Below are positions 20,881 to 34,234 of a DNA stretch of 64,000 nucleotides, in pieces. The notes beneath the pieces were generated by a model. The model worked only from the letters and a program-made list of their open reading frames with translations. It did not search any database and was not told the origin of the DNA. Every line of letters begins with the position of its first letter. Within the stretch, counting starts at the first letter, position 1. A program made the translations under genes and the position numbers. Origin of the DNA: Acanthochlamys bracteata (Eukaryota > Streptophyta > Magnoliopsida > Pandanales > Velloziaceae). The stretch spans positions 5,061,501-5,125,500 of the forward strand of contig CM034143.1 in NCBI GenBank assembly GCA_019914995.1, read 5' to 3'.

Positions 20881-22064
20881 ATCACTTGGTCTTTTGTTAA
20901 ACAAAAAAGTTGATGTGTTTTGAATTTATCATTAGTGGATCAGTAATGCAAAACCGAGACTGCGAAAAGTTGGTGTTTTTCTCAGTGCTGGAACTACTTC
21001 ATGAGCTACTTCATTTGCTTTTTCTTTCTTTTTCTAGTTGAGATGATGTTTTTTCAGAATTAACAATTGTAATGGGCTTGATTCAAGTAATAATTCAAAG
21101 GAATCAATTAAAACTCAACACCATCAAATTCTTGATTTATTAGAAGAGTTGTTAAATAGGGACTCAGAGACTCATTTCTGCAGTACTCCAACTACTGTGG
21201 GCTAAAACATAATTGAAACCATAAAGAGGCCTAAAGAAGGTTGGCCCCAATGCTACTACGATAAGGTGCAATCTAATCTATAAATCCTGGCAAAGAACTT
21301 ACTTTTTTTTTTGTCTGATTATGAATTCGAGCTCATTTTATGTGTTTAAGTACTTACTTTTTTTATCAGATTATGAATTCGAGCTCATTTTATGTGTTTC
21401 AGTTTTATCCTGCACTATGAGCTCACCTCTAATTCACATACTACGAAACTCACTTCATACCACATAAGTTGGTTAAACTCAGCTATCCGTGGATTCATAT
21501 AGATTTTGGATCGGTTCGGAACCGACAACTATGGCATGAAATCGAGCACTCCTCTTCAATTGCATGCAAACTATGTACTTTAACCTTGAGTTAACCCTTT
21601 TTTTTCTTAATTAACTTTAATGAATAGCACATCTATGTTAATGTTAGACAAGTAGCAGCAAGCGGCGGTTTCCAGAGATGGATGTTTTTATTTCAAGCTG
21701 CAAGAAGAAAATAGAGTCAGTTAAAATTTCTGCATACCACTTTCACAGAAAACTCTGAAACGATTCAAAGCTTTTTAGAAGACACATGGAAGTCTCCCTC
21801 ACCTTATCTAACTACTACTACCTTTCCAACTCCCAACCAACCTTGCAAATTTCGCTACAAACTTATTAATCAGATCAGAAAACTAGAAGCAGTATCAAAT
21901 GTAAATGAACGGAATTAGCTAGACCTTTTATAAATTAGGCTAAATTGTACATGAAAGTATATATGAGTCAATAATTTTCTGTTGTGATCAATTCTGCTCT
22001 ATCTTATCTTTTCTTCAACTGACTGTTGATCCCCATTGCTGAATTGCTACTACATTCTAGGGTT
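20881..22064. other. Intergenic between the broken host gene and the TGA gene
   Basis: No intact gene. A near-exact local repeat occurs at 21303-21402, where TCTGATTATGAATTCGAGCT followed by CATTTTATGTGTTT appears twice within about 60 bases. The last part before 22065 is 3' UTR of the minus-strand TGA gene. Confidence 0.45.
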
Positions 22065-25000
22065 CTACTCTTGTCTCGACCGAGTCACCCAGAGAGAGCT
22101 GAGGGCGCGAAGACGATGGAAGTACTCGGCTATGGCAAGGAAGCACCTAGCAGCTTGGCGGGTTGTAAGGATCTGGTGAAGCCTATGTAGTGTCTGTTGT
22201 CTTAAGTTATCTGCCTGTCAAGAAGAAAGTAAATACATGCATGAAAATTCATTTTCCGGAAATTGATACTACGGTTCTTAGGCCTTACTGCTAGCTAACA
22301 GAATGAGTACTAAACGTTTCTTGAAGGAACTGTTCAATGTTGATAATTCTGAAGGAAGAACTAAACGATAATGTTATCATGGATTAAGAGGACTTTTAAT
22401 TGATATTAAGAGACTACTACATTTAGATGATGTTTTTTTTTTAATTTACGTTTTGTATAAAAACTTCTAAATTTTTAGAAAGCATCGTAATATTTTATTA
22501 TTATTCATTATTTTTTTAATATAAAAAAATAAAATTTATTTTTTAAATTTTTTTTAAAATTATTTTATTTAAAATATTCTTTTTTATAGGTATTCCAAAA
22601 TATCTCTATTGCTTTGACGATGTTAAAAGGATTTGAGATTTTAGTCCTTATAAATTCTGGATCATTTTCCTTTATTATCACGTGGTTTTGAAATGAAAGT
22701 CCACTTTTGCCACATAGTATAAGAGTAGGTTATAGTGCATTTTTGTCACTTGTTCAAGCTTGCAAGATGTGTATTGGACTTCAAGATATATGAAAGAGAA
22801 ACATATTTCTAAGCAAAATACATTCAGCAAAGGAAAAAAAAAACCAGAAAACAATTGATGAAGTTTTGTCCATTTGCTTTAGGAAAAAGTCTGTATGGTA
22901 GACTGCAAAATCAAGGTCTAGGTCTTCTACAGTGGTACGTGTTACTTTCAATATTAACACTTCTTTGAAATCTATACTAAAGTTCACACATTATGTTTTC
23001 ATGAAAGGTTTATGAACAGCATACCTAATGCATAAATAAAGCTTAGTATTTGTCTTGGATCAAACACTCCATTATAGCTCTAGCTTAAGATTGATAATAA
23101 AATATCCACTAGAAGTATTAAATCAATGATTGCTATATAATTAATCAAATTATTACTAAGATCACCTAACTCCTTTAGCTTCACCAATATTCTCCAACAA
23201 CTATAAACCTAACTTCGACAAATATAGTCTATTAGATTATTCATGCCTAGATCGATTCCCTACTGTTTAACAACATCAAAATCAACCAAAATAAAAACAA
23301 ATTACTATAAATGTCAACATAGCAGAAGATTAATAATGCACGCTTACTTGTCTAACAAAATCCTCAAGGGCAGAGAGCTTGTTCACAGCCATGGCCATAT
23401 GACCCATGTAGTCTGCCATGTTTGATGGGGAGCTTAATGCATCGGAGGAAATAACATCTGAAATTGACCGATAAAGGGCTTCAAGCCCTTGGCTGAGTGC
23501 CTCTTCAGTCTCATGTGTTGATTGCTGCAGAGCCATTACACCTAATACCTGCTGCTCTGTCATTGGCTCAATGTGGCCAAGGACAACCTGCAAAAGCATT
23601 ATTTACATTGCATCAAACATGAATCAACAATCAGATGAAGAAAATGAACAGTTTCAGTATAACAGAGATTTTTTTTTTCTGTTGGTAGACGAGTAACGCA
23701 ACAGGGAACTACGTTACCTACTCTTGATCAGGACAATTAATCATGCAAAACTCTTCCAGAAAATGAGGAAAGAACTAGAGGTATGTAAAGCTTCTATGTA
23801 CGATATCAATAATAGTGACATATTACCAGATTAGTTCATCTATCAACATAAACCCCGATATTCCTGCGAGTATTTGGCAGCACTTGTTTGTTTTAAATGT
23901 TCCTACGGTATCTTTGTAGCTTCATTTTATCAATGTCTCTATCAATTAGTTATAATTGACTTGAATGGTCAATAGTTTAACTAATAGCCACAAGAGAAAT
24001 TTTAGGAATGGCAGACCAGTCTAGTCAGATACTGCAGGACTCAAACAGCGCAATGCTACGTATCAAAAGGTTAGTGTCCGTTAATTAGGGACAGCTAGCT
24101 GATGCATGCAAAGCAAATAACCAAAGAAAATGAATCCTGAGAAGTGTTTGAATGCAGTTTAACAACAGTTCAGAGTTGTAGGGTTACTCTGAGGACCTTG
24201 ATAGCATCAGATGGCCGGAATCCGCCGATCCATAGAAAGCAACGCTCGGCCGGCGTTTTCCAAATGCCAGAAACGAGGTGGAAAACATCTGACCGGATGG
24301 CTATGCTTTTGAGGTTCACCATTACATCATAATGGGCCAAGCAATTGTCAACAAACATACGCAGCTCATGCTCTGGTAGATGCTCTTGAACTGCTGCTCG
24401 TAGCTCGCACATTAGCCGATGGTGCTCCTCAAGCCATCTTGCGTACTCCATGTCAAACATTGCTGCATCTGAAGACCATAGTTTTCTTAGATTTTGAAAA
24501 TTGTACTAAATTAATCTTGACGTGATCAGGTTCTGGATACATGCCTGAGGCGACATTAGAGCCTTGGCTACCGCTGAGGCCTCCACCACCCAAGAACACA
24601 CCCTAGTTCAGAATAAAACATGTAAGTTTTGAGGAAACAAAGCTAGCTATTATGAAGAAAGTTGAACTGGTTTCAGGTTAAAAACCTGAGCTCTTGCCCT
24701 TTGAAGTTCTTGTTCCAGTTGTGTAAGTCTTATTCTGCTGTTCTCTAGCTGTTGTACATATGCCTGTTGAATTGGAACAAAGAAAAAGGGAGATGAATAA
24801 GGTAAAGTGTGACGAACTTAAGATTCTTCTCAAAACTAATTGGCAATGAGAAAAATAAGCCCAAATTTTTATGAATATCATCTCAGGACCATTGATAAGC
24901 AATGTAAGACTAAACTTTTCTTTAACACCTGCCTTCTAGCAGAGTGTCTTTTTTTTTAAAAAAAATTGAATTGATGTGGCTACATGTCCTGTAATGAATT

Positions 25001-27788
25001 GGATGAAGCGGGCGAACTGTCCTGAAATGAAATAGGCTACTTGTCCTAGAATGAACGGATAAATATTTTTTGAATAAAACGGACTACCTGTTCTGAAAGC
25101 AGGCTATTTTTGTCCTAAAATAAACCGAACCATATAGGCCCTGAATAGATATGAATAATAAGTTAAATTTAGCCCACATCTTTTGCCGATTCGACCCAAC
25201 CCGCTCTGATACTATGTGACGAATTTAGAATTTTTTTTTAAATCAATTGGCAATGAAAAAAGTGAGCCTAAATTTTTATAAATATCATTTCAGAATCATT
25301 GATAAGCAATGTGAGACTAAACTTTTCTTTGACATAAAGCATGATAAAATCAACTAAGATTGGCACTTCTAGCTTTGAAGTTTGGTGAAGATCGTTTAGA
25401 TCAAGCAAAGAGAATCATGCAGCTAGCTGAAACTTGTAGGATTTCTTTTAGTTGCCTTCTTTTAAGTTGACTACTTTTATTTTACCTTCTTTCTTAGCCT
25501 GCTTTTTCTTGCCGCCTCCCTATTCTGAGCAAGCCTTCTTAATGTCTGCTGAAAAACAAAAGCAAAATTAAATTGTTTCATGTAAAAAAGAAAACTTTTA
25601 ATGTCATCAGTCAGAAGTATACACTGTTGCCTTGATCATTTTAGTGCGACTTACTTCAAGAAAAAGCAAGACGCACCCAAAAAAAAAAAAAAAAGAAGCT
25701 GACGATCACCTTGGCATCAGGAGTCTTGGGTCCTTCTTGTTCTGAACTAGAAGTTGTTCCTTTTTTATTTGCTTCTTTCTGCTTAAAAAAGATTCAGCAA
25801 GCAAAAGACTTAAGAAATTTTGCTGACAAATTTCTAGCTTCAAAAGCTTTCAGAGAGCTGTTAGAGCTTAAAAGAAAGAGAGACCTTTACTGGCGTCTTG
25901 CTATCTTTAGCAGGCTGTAGCACGGAAGATGAAGGTTCACCTCTGACATGTTGTTTAACAGAACTGCTTGTGGAAGAGAACAAATTCATTCCGTTCTAAT
26001 AACAACATTAAATTAAGCATCAGTTTCTTTTACCTCAAACGAAGGAAACCAACAAGTAGTAGAAGGTTTCATGAACATTTTCGAAGCTAGCTATAACAGA
26101 AGACAGCTTAATACCTTTGAGGAAGGATTAACATGCATAGGTTGAGAAGGGAAGATGTTCAAGGTCTCTGCATACATGAATTCCTGCAAGGCATTAAACT
26201 TCCAATGGTGCAACTCAAAACATCCCACCATGCATCTCACTACCATAAATTACCGAACAGAAAATAACAATTCCTACCTTACGTAGAGATAATATATATA
26301 AGCAAAACAAAAGAATATCACTTTAATATATGTTGTGAACTATAATAATTAAAAAATATAAGAGAGAAGAAGATGCCAAGATATGAAGGGAAACTGTTGT
26401 TGCTGCCAATGAACAGAAAATGAAGAGGAACAAGGAAAAGCTAGAGACAAGGCAAATGGATAAAAAGTTAAGTATGGAATCCACAGTACTACTCTTTTTC
26501 AGTACAAAGAACGTGTAAAGAAATCATGACTAGTTTGATAGAAGTCACGCTCTACAAACCAAGAAGAAGAAAAATGAAAATATTATTTTCAGTTTTTTCC
26601 GTTCTTGGTTACAAGATGAAAAACTTTTCAAGAGAAAAAGATGAAAAGCAGCAAGTTCGAAGATTTCAAGGAATTTGAAGGGAAGTCTACAGCTAATTCT
26701 TGAAGAATTTTTGAAAAATAATGAAATTATGGTCAAAACAAAAGCACAGGAATAAATCTTCTTGCCATGATCTTCTCATTCCCCAAAAAAGCTACTGTCA
26801 CAGAATCTAAAAAAGCTGCTTCATGATATTCTCTTACCCGTTCTTAAATTACAACCTTTTCCAGCTTTAAGAAAACAGTGAAACTACAATAAGAAAAAAG
26901 CTGCTGTTTAGGTTTTGAGAAAGATTAGCTCACGTCTGTGTTCTTGGCTTGATGATGGGTGATCTTGTTGTCCCTCTAAATTGTAATAAGGAAACAAAGC
27001 TTGATCTAGTTCCCCCAAGTCATAAGCCCCAGGCTCCTTGCTCCTGATAGCAAAACAAATTGAAAAAAAAAAGCATAAATTTAGAAAGGAAAATAACAAC
27101 AAGAATTTGATATAATTTGTTCATCATTATCCATTTTCAAGAATATAAAGTCAACTACAAACTTAGCTTATAGAACAATACTATTGAAATAAACAATAGC
27201 CTTCTGAAACAAATAATCAAACATGTGGTATGCGTATGGTTGCTGCTGTATTATGTACCTAATGTGAACCATCACTTGTAATAAAACGATAACTAAATTC
27301 TTATTTGTCCCAGTTAATTTCTGAGAAATAATAATCTATCAATCACCTTAGTAATTTTCTTCGAAAGCGATAAACAAACCAAGCTAAGTCAAAAGCTATG
27401 ACCGTAACAGCTTCACCTAACCCCCTTTCCAATCAGGTCTTTCTAATGAAATGATCAACACAAATATTCCATGACTTGTTCTGGTCACAGAATCATAACC
27501 AAGTTTTTCTAAAGATCATCAATCAATTAACTCTAAAAGTCTCATTTATATCAATTTCTGCAAACTTTTTTGATCATAGAATTATCTTTAAAAAGGAAAA
27601 ACCGAAAAACTAGGATCATACAAGTACATGAAATTTCCTGCATGCAAGGAAGAAGTTGAAGAAGAAGCAGTGGCTGGCGCTGCTGGAACAGCAGCAGAAG
27701 GTTGATGATGAACCATTCCGAAAGAAATAATCTGTTGCTGCTGTTGCTTGCCGAGAACTGCAGAGCTACTACTCTTATCTTCTTCCAT
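22065..27788 (-). CDS. TGA-type bZIP transcription factor (TGA9/TGA10-like), 456 aa
   Basis: Eleven exons (minus): 27788-27628, 27043-26934, 26167-26115, 25995-25885, 25778-25710, 25545-25486, 24763-24686, 24602-24545, 24468-24188, 23587-23348, 22214-22065. Together they keep one frame of 457 codons. The N-terminal motif GAYDLGELDQALFPY and TLNIFPSQPMH are typical of the TGA9/TGA10 clade. The basic region is TLRRLAQNREAARKSRLRKK, followed by a leucine zipper (AYVQQLENSRIRLTQLEQEL). The C-terminal DOG1-type region has FDMEYARWLEE, WKTPAERCFLWIGGFRPSD and RQAARCFLAIAEYFHRLRAL. The family binds TGACG motifs and, in this clade, is known to act with glutaredoxins in anther development. The start chosen is MEEDK. 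An upstream in-frame ATG at 27827 would add 13 residues. A TRIM lies in the intron between the basic region and the zipper. Confidence 0.92.
24808..25334 (-). mobile_element. TRIM retroelement, copy B, in an intron of the TGA gene
   Basis: 527 bp with two direct terminal repeats of 120 bp (24808-24927 and 25215-25334), each running TGTGACGAA...TTTAACA or TTTGACA on the plus strand. It is flanked by a perfect 5-bp TSD TAAAG (24803-24807 and 25335-25339). On the minus strand the element reads LTR, then TATCAGAGCGGGTTGG, which matches the initiator tRNA-Met primer-binding site TGGTATCAGAGC over most positions, then about 280 bp without coding capacity, a short purine tract (GAAGGCAGG) and the second LTR. 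These are the marks of a terminal-repeat retrotransposon in miniature, moved by another element's enzymes. It lies in the 722-bp intron between the 24686-24763 and 25486-25545 exons. Confidence 0.92.
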
Positions 27789-28280
27789 GAAATAAGATGA
27801 AATCTTTATATTTATCCAACTTCTCACTCAGACGACTCCAAGCAAATAAGCCATTAATGAACAAACCAACTTCTGTTTCTCTTCATTGCTTGGTAATCTG
27901 ATAAATCAGTCTTCAACCAAAACAAAACCGAAATAGCAGGTAGACAAAACCACCTTTCTTTTCTTTCGCACTTCTGCACAACAACAAGAACAGCAGAAAA
28001 GGTCTATGTTTCTGTTAGAGAGAGAGAGAGTGGGGTAATAAGAATACGGACAAGAAACGCCGTACACCAGAAAGAGCGCAGCAGATTAGTTTCACTTCCT
28101 GTTTATTTCTTTCACCGGGTGGCGGCGTTATTCTGACCGCTGGTGGGAAGAATGACGCAATTACCCTCGAGAGGTTGGAGGGTACGTGGCTACGTGCATG
28201 AGGATGAAAGCAAGAGTACGTAAGGGACCGATGTGAAACGCGTTAGGATACGATTCCTCATGTACAAGCGGGTTTCCCTT
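27789..28280 (-). promoter_or_regulatory. 5' UTR / promoter region of the TGA gene
   Basis: Upstream of the chosen start the plus strand reads pyrimidine- and purine-rich leader sequence, with an (AG)n tract at 28017-28031. A more GC-rich segment follows at 28040-28260 with CACGTG-like words such as TACGTGGCTACGTGCATG near 28181, which contain ACGT cores. Such cores are common bZIP targets, but their function here is inference. Confidence 0.4.
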
Positions 28281-31200
28281 GAAATCTCTAGTTTAATGTT
28301 TTTATGTATGAAAACAAAGAAACAGATCTTTGAATTGAGCTCTTACACTCTGGGACATGCTTGATGTAAATCAAAGTCTCTTATTTGAAAAGTTTGACTA
28401 AAAATATTTCAAAGTATTTATTAAATAAAATTTTTATAAATAAAATAAATTTAAAGATTTTTTAGAAATAAGTTTTATTTTTTATTTAAAAAATAAAAAT
28501 ATATTATATAACGCAAAATTTTCTATACTTTTAATTTTTTTAAATTTATATTTTTATAACAAAATATGAAATAAAAATTTAGAATAAAATAGAGTTAATA
28601 AGCACTAATAGAAATATAAACTAAAAAGGTTATAATATTATACGGTTATTGTGGTTTCACTTATAGTAAATTTTAGTCCCCTAAAAATTATTATTTTGGT
28701 ACAATTTAATCACTTAATTTTGTACTTTATAGTTAATTTTTTATTTTACGTTTCTCAATATATATTTTATAAATGTTTAAAAAATTATTAAAAATTTTAA
28801 AAAATATAAAAAAATTTTACATAATGAGATTTTTTAATTATATATTTTTATTATTTTGTAGGTAAAAAATATAGAATTTATTTTTCAAAAAAACTAAAAA
28901 TATTTTTTTTTTAAAAATCTCTATTATATAAGCGTTTTTAAACGCACACTTAAATTAGTTCTTTTCATTCACTATTTTCACTTGTTATGTTAACTTGGTA
29001 CCTATTACTACGTTGACATATATGTACGATCTAAATTATAATTATTTATTAATTAAAAGTATTTTATATTAATATTCGGTCATAAATATATATAGACCAC
29101 TAAAATTATGTATATTCCATATAATAATTATATATTATATGAATTTATTTATGTATTAATAAATCAATTATTTTATATTAATATTCGCTCATAATTATAT
29201 ATAACTACTAAAATTATGTATATGCTTATATAATTCATATAATAAAAATTCCACATCAATTATACTTAATTTAGATTTAAAATACAAATAATGAAGTAAG
29301 GTTTTCCAAATCTATTAATATTATGGCATGTTTTAAATATTTGTAATTAAATTTTATGAAAATAAAAAATAAATTTTTTTGAGAAATAAAATAAAGGTGA
29401 AGTTTCGTATTTGTTTTTCAATAGTATTAAAAATGTTAAAAAATATATATATAATTGTATTGAAAAATAAGAAAAAAATAATTAAAACTAAAATTTCAAA
29501 TATAAATTTTAAATGTTTATATAATTAAAATATATAAATATTTAAAATTTAAAATTCGATAACAAAATTTAAAATTATTTGAACACGTCCGGAAGGGTAA
29601 CCTTGGATATCAATTTAAACATAAAATACGTTAAGGAAATTCACGTTATCTTCATTAAGGTCACTTCAAGGTTGACAAATTACACAATAAGATAAGCAGA
29701 AAATTTCATCCTATTCATTTTTTTTTCTTCTGATCGTTGCCACGTTTAATTGAAGTTTTAATTTAAACCAACATTTATAAAAAGTGTTGAGAGTGATGTG
29801 ACAAAGACATGAAAGGTTTTAATCTGCAATCTCATCGAGGGGTGTTTAGAAAGAATTTTGAAAAATAATTTTAGAAATAAATATATTTTTATTCTATTTA
29901 AAAAAATAAGTTATAATTATTTTACTTAAAAATACATTAAATAATAGTAAAAATTTTATTACGGAAAAATATTATATATTAAAATAAATTTTATAAAATA
30001 TTATAAAATTATTTTAAAATAAAAAATTGTAAATTAATAAAAAAATTAGAAACGCATCGTCAATACGCACCCCAAATTCTATTTCAATTAAAAATAGGTT
30101 TGGAAATACTTATAAAATAAATTTTTTTAAAATAAAAAATATTTTTATTTTAAAAACAAAGTTTTATTTTTTTATTTCAGAAAAATAATATAAATATATA
30201 ATATAAATATTTTACTATGTATAATTTTTTAATATTTTTAAATAAAATTTTTAAATATTTATAAAATATATTTTAAAAAATATGAAATGATAAATTAGAA
30301 AAGCGTTCGCCAAACGCTAAACGAAACAAGACGGCAGTTTTAGTTATTGATCTATAATAAATTAACAAAATTTCTATAGTTTCTTCTGTATAATTTATAT
30401 AAGAGCGTATTTTAAAATGCTCAAAATTTATTTTCTAAATCATATTTGAAGCTTCAAGAAATTCATATGATTCAATAGTTTATTTTACTATATTAGTTCT
30501 ATTTTATTATTTTATGAACTAATCATTTAATTTTTAAAATTCTATTTCTTACTTCCAATCTACTTTTAAATTAAACTAACATTAAAAATACTAATTCACT
30601 TTCAATCCACATTTTAAAGAAATCTATTTCTGTTTTCCACTTTTGTGGAACGCCCTTCTATACATTTATACCTACAGGGGCTGTTTGGCAACGAGTTTAA
30701 GAAAAATAAATTTTTAATTTTTAATTTATATTTTTTAATATATTTTTTATAAAGTTTATTTAAAATTTTAAAACCTATAAAAAAAATTTATCTAATAAGT
30801 TATGTTATTACTTATTATATTTTTAAGATCAAAATAATTTATTTTTTAAAATAAAATATAAATATTTTCTGTTTCAAAAAATTTCTGTCAAATATTTCAA
30901 AAAATATACTCTAAATATTTTTCAAAAGTTGCTAATCTACTAATTTGAAGTAATTATCAATTTGTTGAATTGCTCTTTTTTCTGTAGGAGAGATATTATA
31001 CAGAAAAAGTTACCTAAAATAAAGATATCCTCTCAAAATTGGTTGATATATTAGAAAATTTAATACAACTAAAGAATTTAGCCTTTTTTTTTTCAAATAT
31101 TCCAAGTTTTTTCTGCTAATTTTCTTTTTGTGTACACTTTATAAGACAAGCCAAATTGTGGAAGATTTAAGAAAGACGCAGTCAAAACTAACGTTGATTC

Positions 31201-34180
31201 ACATGATCTGACTTCTTCCAACGTAAACCAAACATAATTATTTGGACAAACAAAATGAAACGAGAGAAGAAGAAGAAGAAGAACAACGTCAATTTTCAAC
31301 CCCTTTCTGTTAATTTCCATTTAAGAGTCATTATCATCAAAGAACTTTTAAATATATTATTTTATAAATATTTTTTAAAATAAAAATTATATATATAATT
31401 AGTTCATAATGTGTATTTTTCTAAATTATAAAATTTATTTCTAAAATTATGCATAATTTCTGAAATTAAAAAAATTATTAGGATTGATAAATAATCCCAA
31501 ACATGTCCTAAAATTAATAATATTTTGTGGAACATTTATACTTCATCAAATTTTTTATTAACACAGCAATATAAAAAATAAACTTTTGAAAGTAAGTTAT
31601 TAAAATAATTTATACACATAACTTCAAACATCATTAGAAGCTAAGTTTTTTTTTAAAATTAAATAAGAAAACATAACCAAAAAAATAAAATAATTTTTTC
31701 GGTTATTATTATTGTTCTTGTCGTTGTTGCTTGGCCTACGAAACAAAGAACTTTTGTACTGTTTTAAGAGTGGACTTGTGATTGGATTAGGTATATCAAA
31801 TCAAATCTGTGCTAGAGAAAATTGATTGATAGTTTTATAGATAATACTTAGTGAATATTTATTACATTTTTTATTTTATAATTTTTTATAATTTTTTAAA
31901 TTTAATAAAATATAAAAAGTATTATATTATAAACTTTTATTATTATTTATTTTTTATATTAAAAGTTATTTTCTAGAATTTTTGAAAATGTTTATTATGT
32001 TAAACAATTTATTTGAGAAGCATTTTTATACATCCTTTTAGGAGAATAACAATTCTACAAAATGTTCGCAAGTATTTACAAAATTAATATTTTGAAATTA
32101 AAAATATTTTAAAAGTATTGAAAAAATAAATTTGAATAAATATTATGTATATAATTTTATGAAATAATTTTATACTTTTCAAAATTAAAAATTTTATACA
32201 ATATTATAAATTTATTTAAAAAGTATAAAATATTTAGTTGAAATAAAATAGAGCTGAAATATTGGGCCAGTGTACCGACAAGATATTCTTGTTTAGGTTT
32301 TCCCTTTTCAAAAATTATATAATATGGAAACGAGAGCAAGTTTTTTATAAAGAAAAATTAGAAGGTATAAAATGTTCCCCACCTACTCCATAGAGAAGGA
32401 CATCAATGAAAGGGATCTCTTTATTTTTGTAATCTTGCATTATTTAGACCATGTTTACTATAACATAAATTTATTTTTTTCAAAATAAATTAAAAAATAA
32501 AGTTTTATAATTATTTTATATTATAAGTAAAATTTAAAATTAAATTCTAAAAAATAAAATTTTAATAAAACTAATTTATCTTAATTTTTTAATTTATTTT
32601 ATATTAAAGTGAGTTTTAAAAAAATGAGTTTGAAAAGATACGTAAATAACTCTTATATGTTATATTAGAAGCTTCTAATTAACTTGATAGAGAAAAGAAA
32701 GCAACAGCAAAATTGTTATACATATGCTCTAATTTACTTGTATATTAAAATGTTATACTAGGTGTTATATTAGGCTTATTTATTGGTCAAGAAATGATTT
32801 TGAAAATATTCCTTTTGTCAAAAATTATTTTTTTATAACTTTTTATAATTTAATTTTATATATTTATTTTAAAAAAATTTATTTTAATGTCACTTCGTAA
32901 TAAGTAAACAAATTATAATATTGATGACATTAAAATATCTTCTACAACAATTTTAAGTATTGCGAAAAAGAAAGGTACGCCGCACTTGAAGATGTTCGGA
33001 AATAAATTTTTTGAAGAAATTACTATTTAAAAATTTTTATATCTTTTAAATTTGTAAAAAATTGTATAAATTTTATTCAAAAAATGTGAATCAAAATTTT
33101 GAATGAAATAAAGTTAAAAAACACTTTCAAATATAACTATTTAAATTCTAAAATCGGTAAAATAAATATTTTCTTTTATATTAACTTTATAAACAAAGAT
33201 CTAATTTTAATTTTCGATCTTATAATTAACTTGGTTTGGATCTGAATCAAATTGTATACAAATTGGTATAGCATTACTGTTTTTGTTTTGGTGGTTAACA
33301 TTGATATCATTATTTTTTTTTATAATCTTTCCTATCAATTTCACAACTTATAATGAACGATTTTATATGTTTGACTTAATTATCAAACCCTCTCCAACTC
33401 TTTTGATGTTCCAAAATTATACTTAAATTTTCTTTCATAGAGTTGGTCTGTGATTTTGACACCATATACATAGTTTATGCCGCCAAGCTGACTATCGTCA
33501 GGTGTCGGTTTTGTTTAGATGTTGCTGGGCCTTCGAATTAAGTACATATGTGGAGAGATTTATTATTATTTGTTATTTAAATTTGTTATTTTATGTTTTT
33601 TAAATAAAATTTTTAAAATTTTTTGAAAGTATAAAAAAATTTTCGGTTATGAAATCTTATTGATAATTATTATTTTTATTTTTTATGTAAAAAAATTGAA
33701 CTTATTTTTTCAAAAATTCTTCAAAATATTTTTTTTTTCAGAATTTTTTTTTCAATAAGTACTTTCAAACATATTTTAAGTCAAATTTAAATAAAAATTA
33801 GGCTAGTAATATGATCTAAATTTAGATTATTAATGTAAAGATCTGAATGTTGCATAAATAAAAAATAGACTAACAAATTTTAGATAGACCTGAAATTCGT
33901 TTTGAACTGAGCTAAATAAGTCCGACTTGAATTTGCCCTATGTCATAATAATCAAGAAATATATCGTTCAAACAAATAATTCTGTTTTCAATTTGAATAA
34001 ATCAAATTAGAATCAACTTAGGTCCAAAAGATACTTTGAGCCCATTTACATAGGGCCCATGTAAATCCTGGGATTGAATTTGGCCCAGTTAATTCATGAA
34101 CCACCTTGACGGACTAGTTAAACCGGCCGGGTCAATTTTCCCTCCAATTTCTTCCTCTGATTAATAAGCCCTAATCCCAA
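28281..34180. other. Gene-free AT-rich region with many small MITE-like repeats
   Basis: About 5.9 kb of AT-rich DNA with no open frame that resembles a protein. Several 150-260 bp units with GTTTGG-type openings and mirrored ends recur: about 28680-28950, 29840-30095, 30105-30320, 30680-30910, 32450-32640, 32780-32980, 32990-33145 and 33540-33780. Shared inner words include TTTTACATAATGAGATTTTTTA. The last 100 bases are probably TOP6B promoter (for example ATTAATAAGCCCTAATCCC near 34160). Confidence 0.55.
33540..33780. repeat. AT-rich MITE-like repeat unit
   Basis: Arms rich in TTAAAT/AATTT with a central block TTTTCGGTTATGAAATCTTAT. Ends with GTACTTTCAAACATATTTT, the mirror of the GTTTGAAAATACNNATG opening seen at 7622. 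It is related to the unit at 58452-58669 by its overall plan. Boundaries are approximate. Confidence 0.4.
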
Positions 34181-34234
34181 AATGTTACTTTCCTTCTTTC
34201 AGCTTTTATGATTTGATTTCTCCAGAATCTCAAA

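Noticed and set aside
26168-26183. Longer form of the third TGA exon starting EFMYAE
   Set aside because: It gives a phase mismatch with the previous exon. The inner acceptor (TATGCAG|AGACC) restores frame and the family motif RQTLNIFPSQP.
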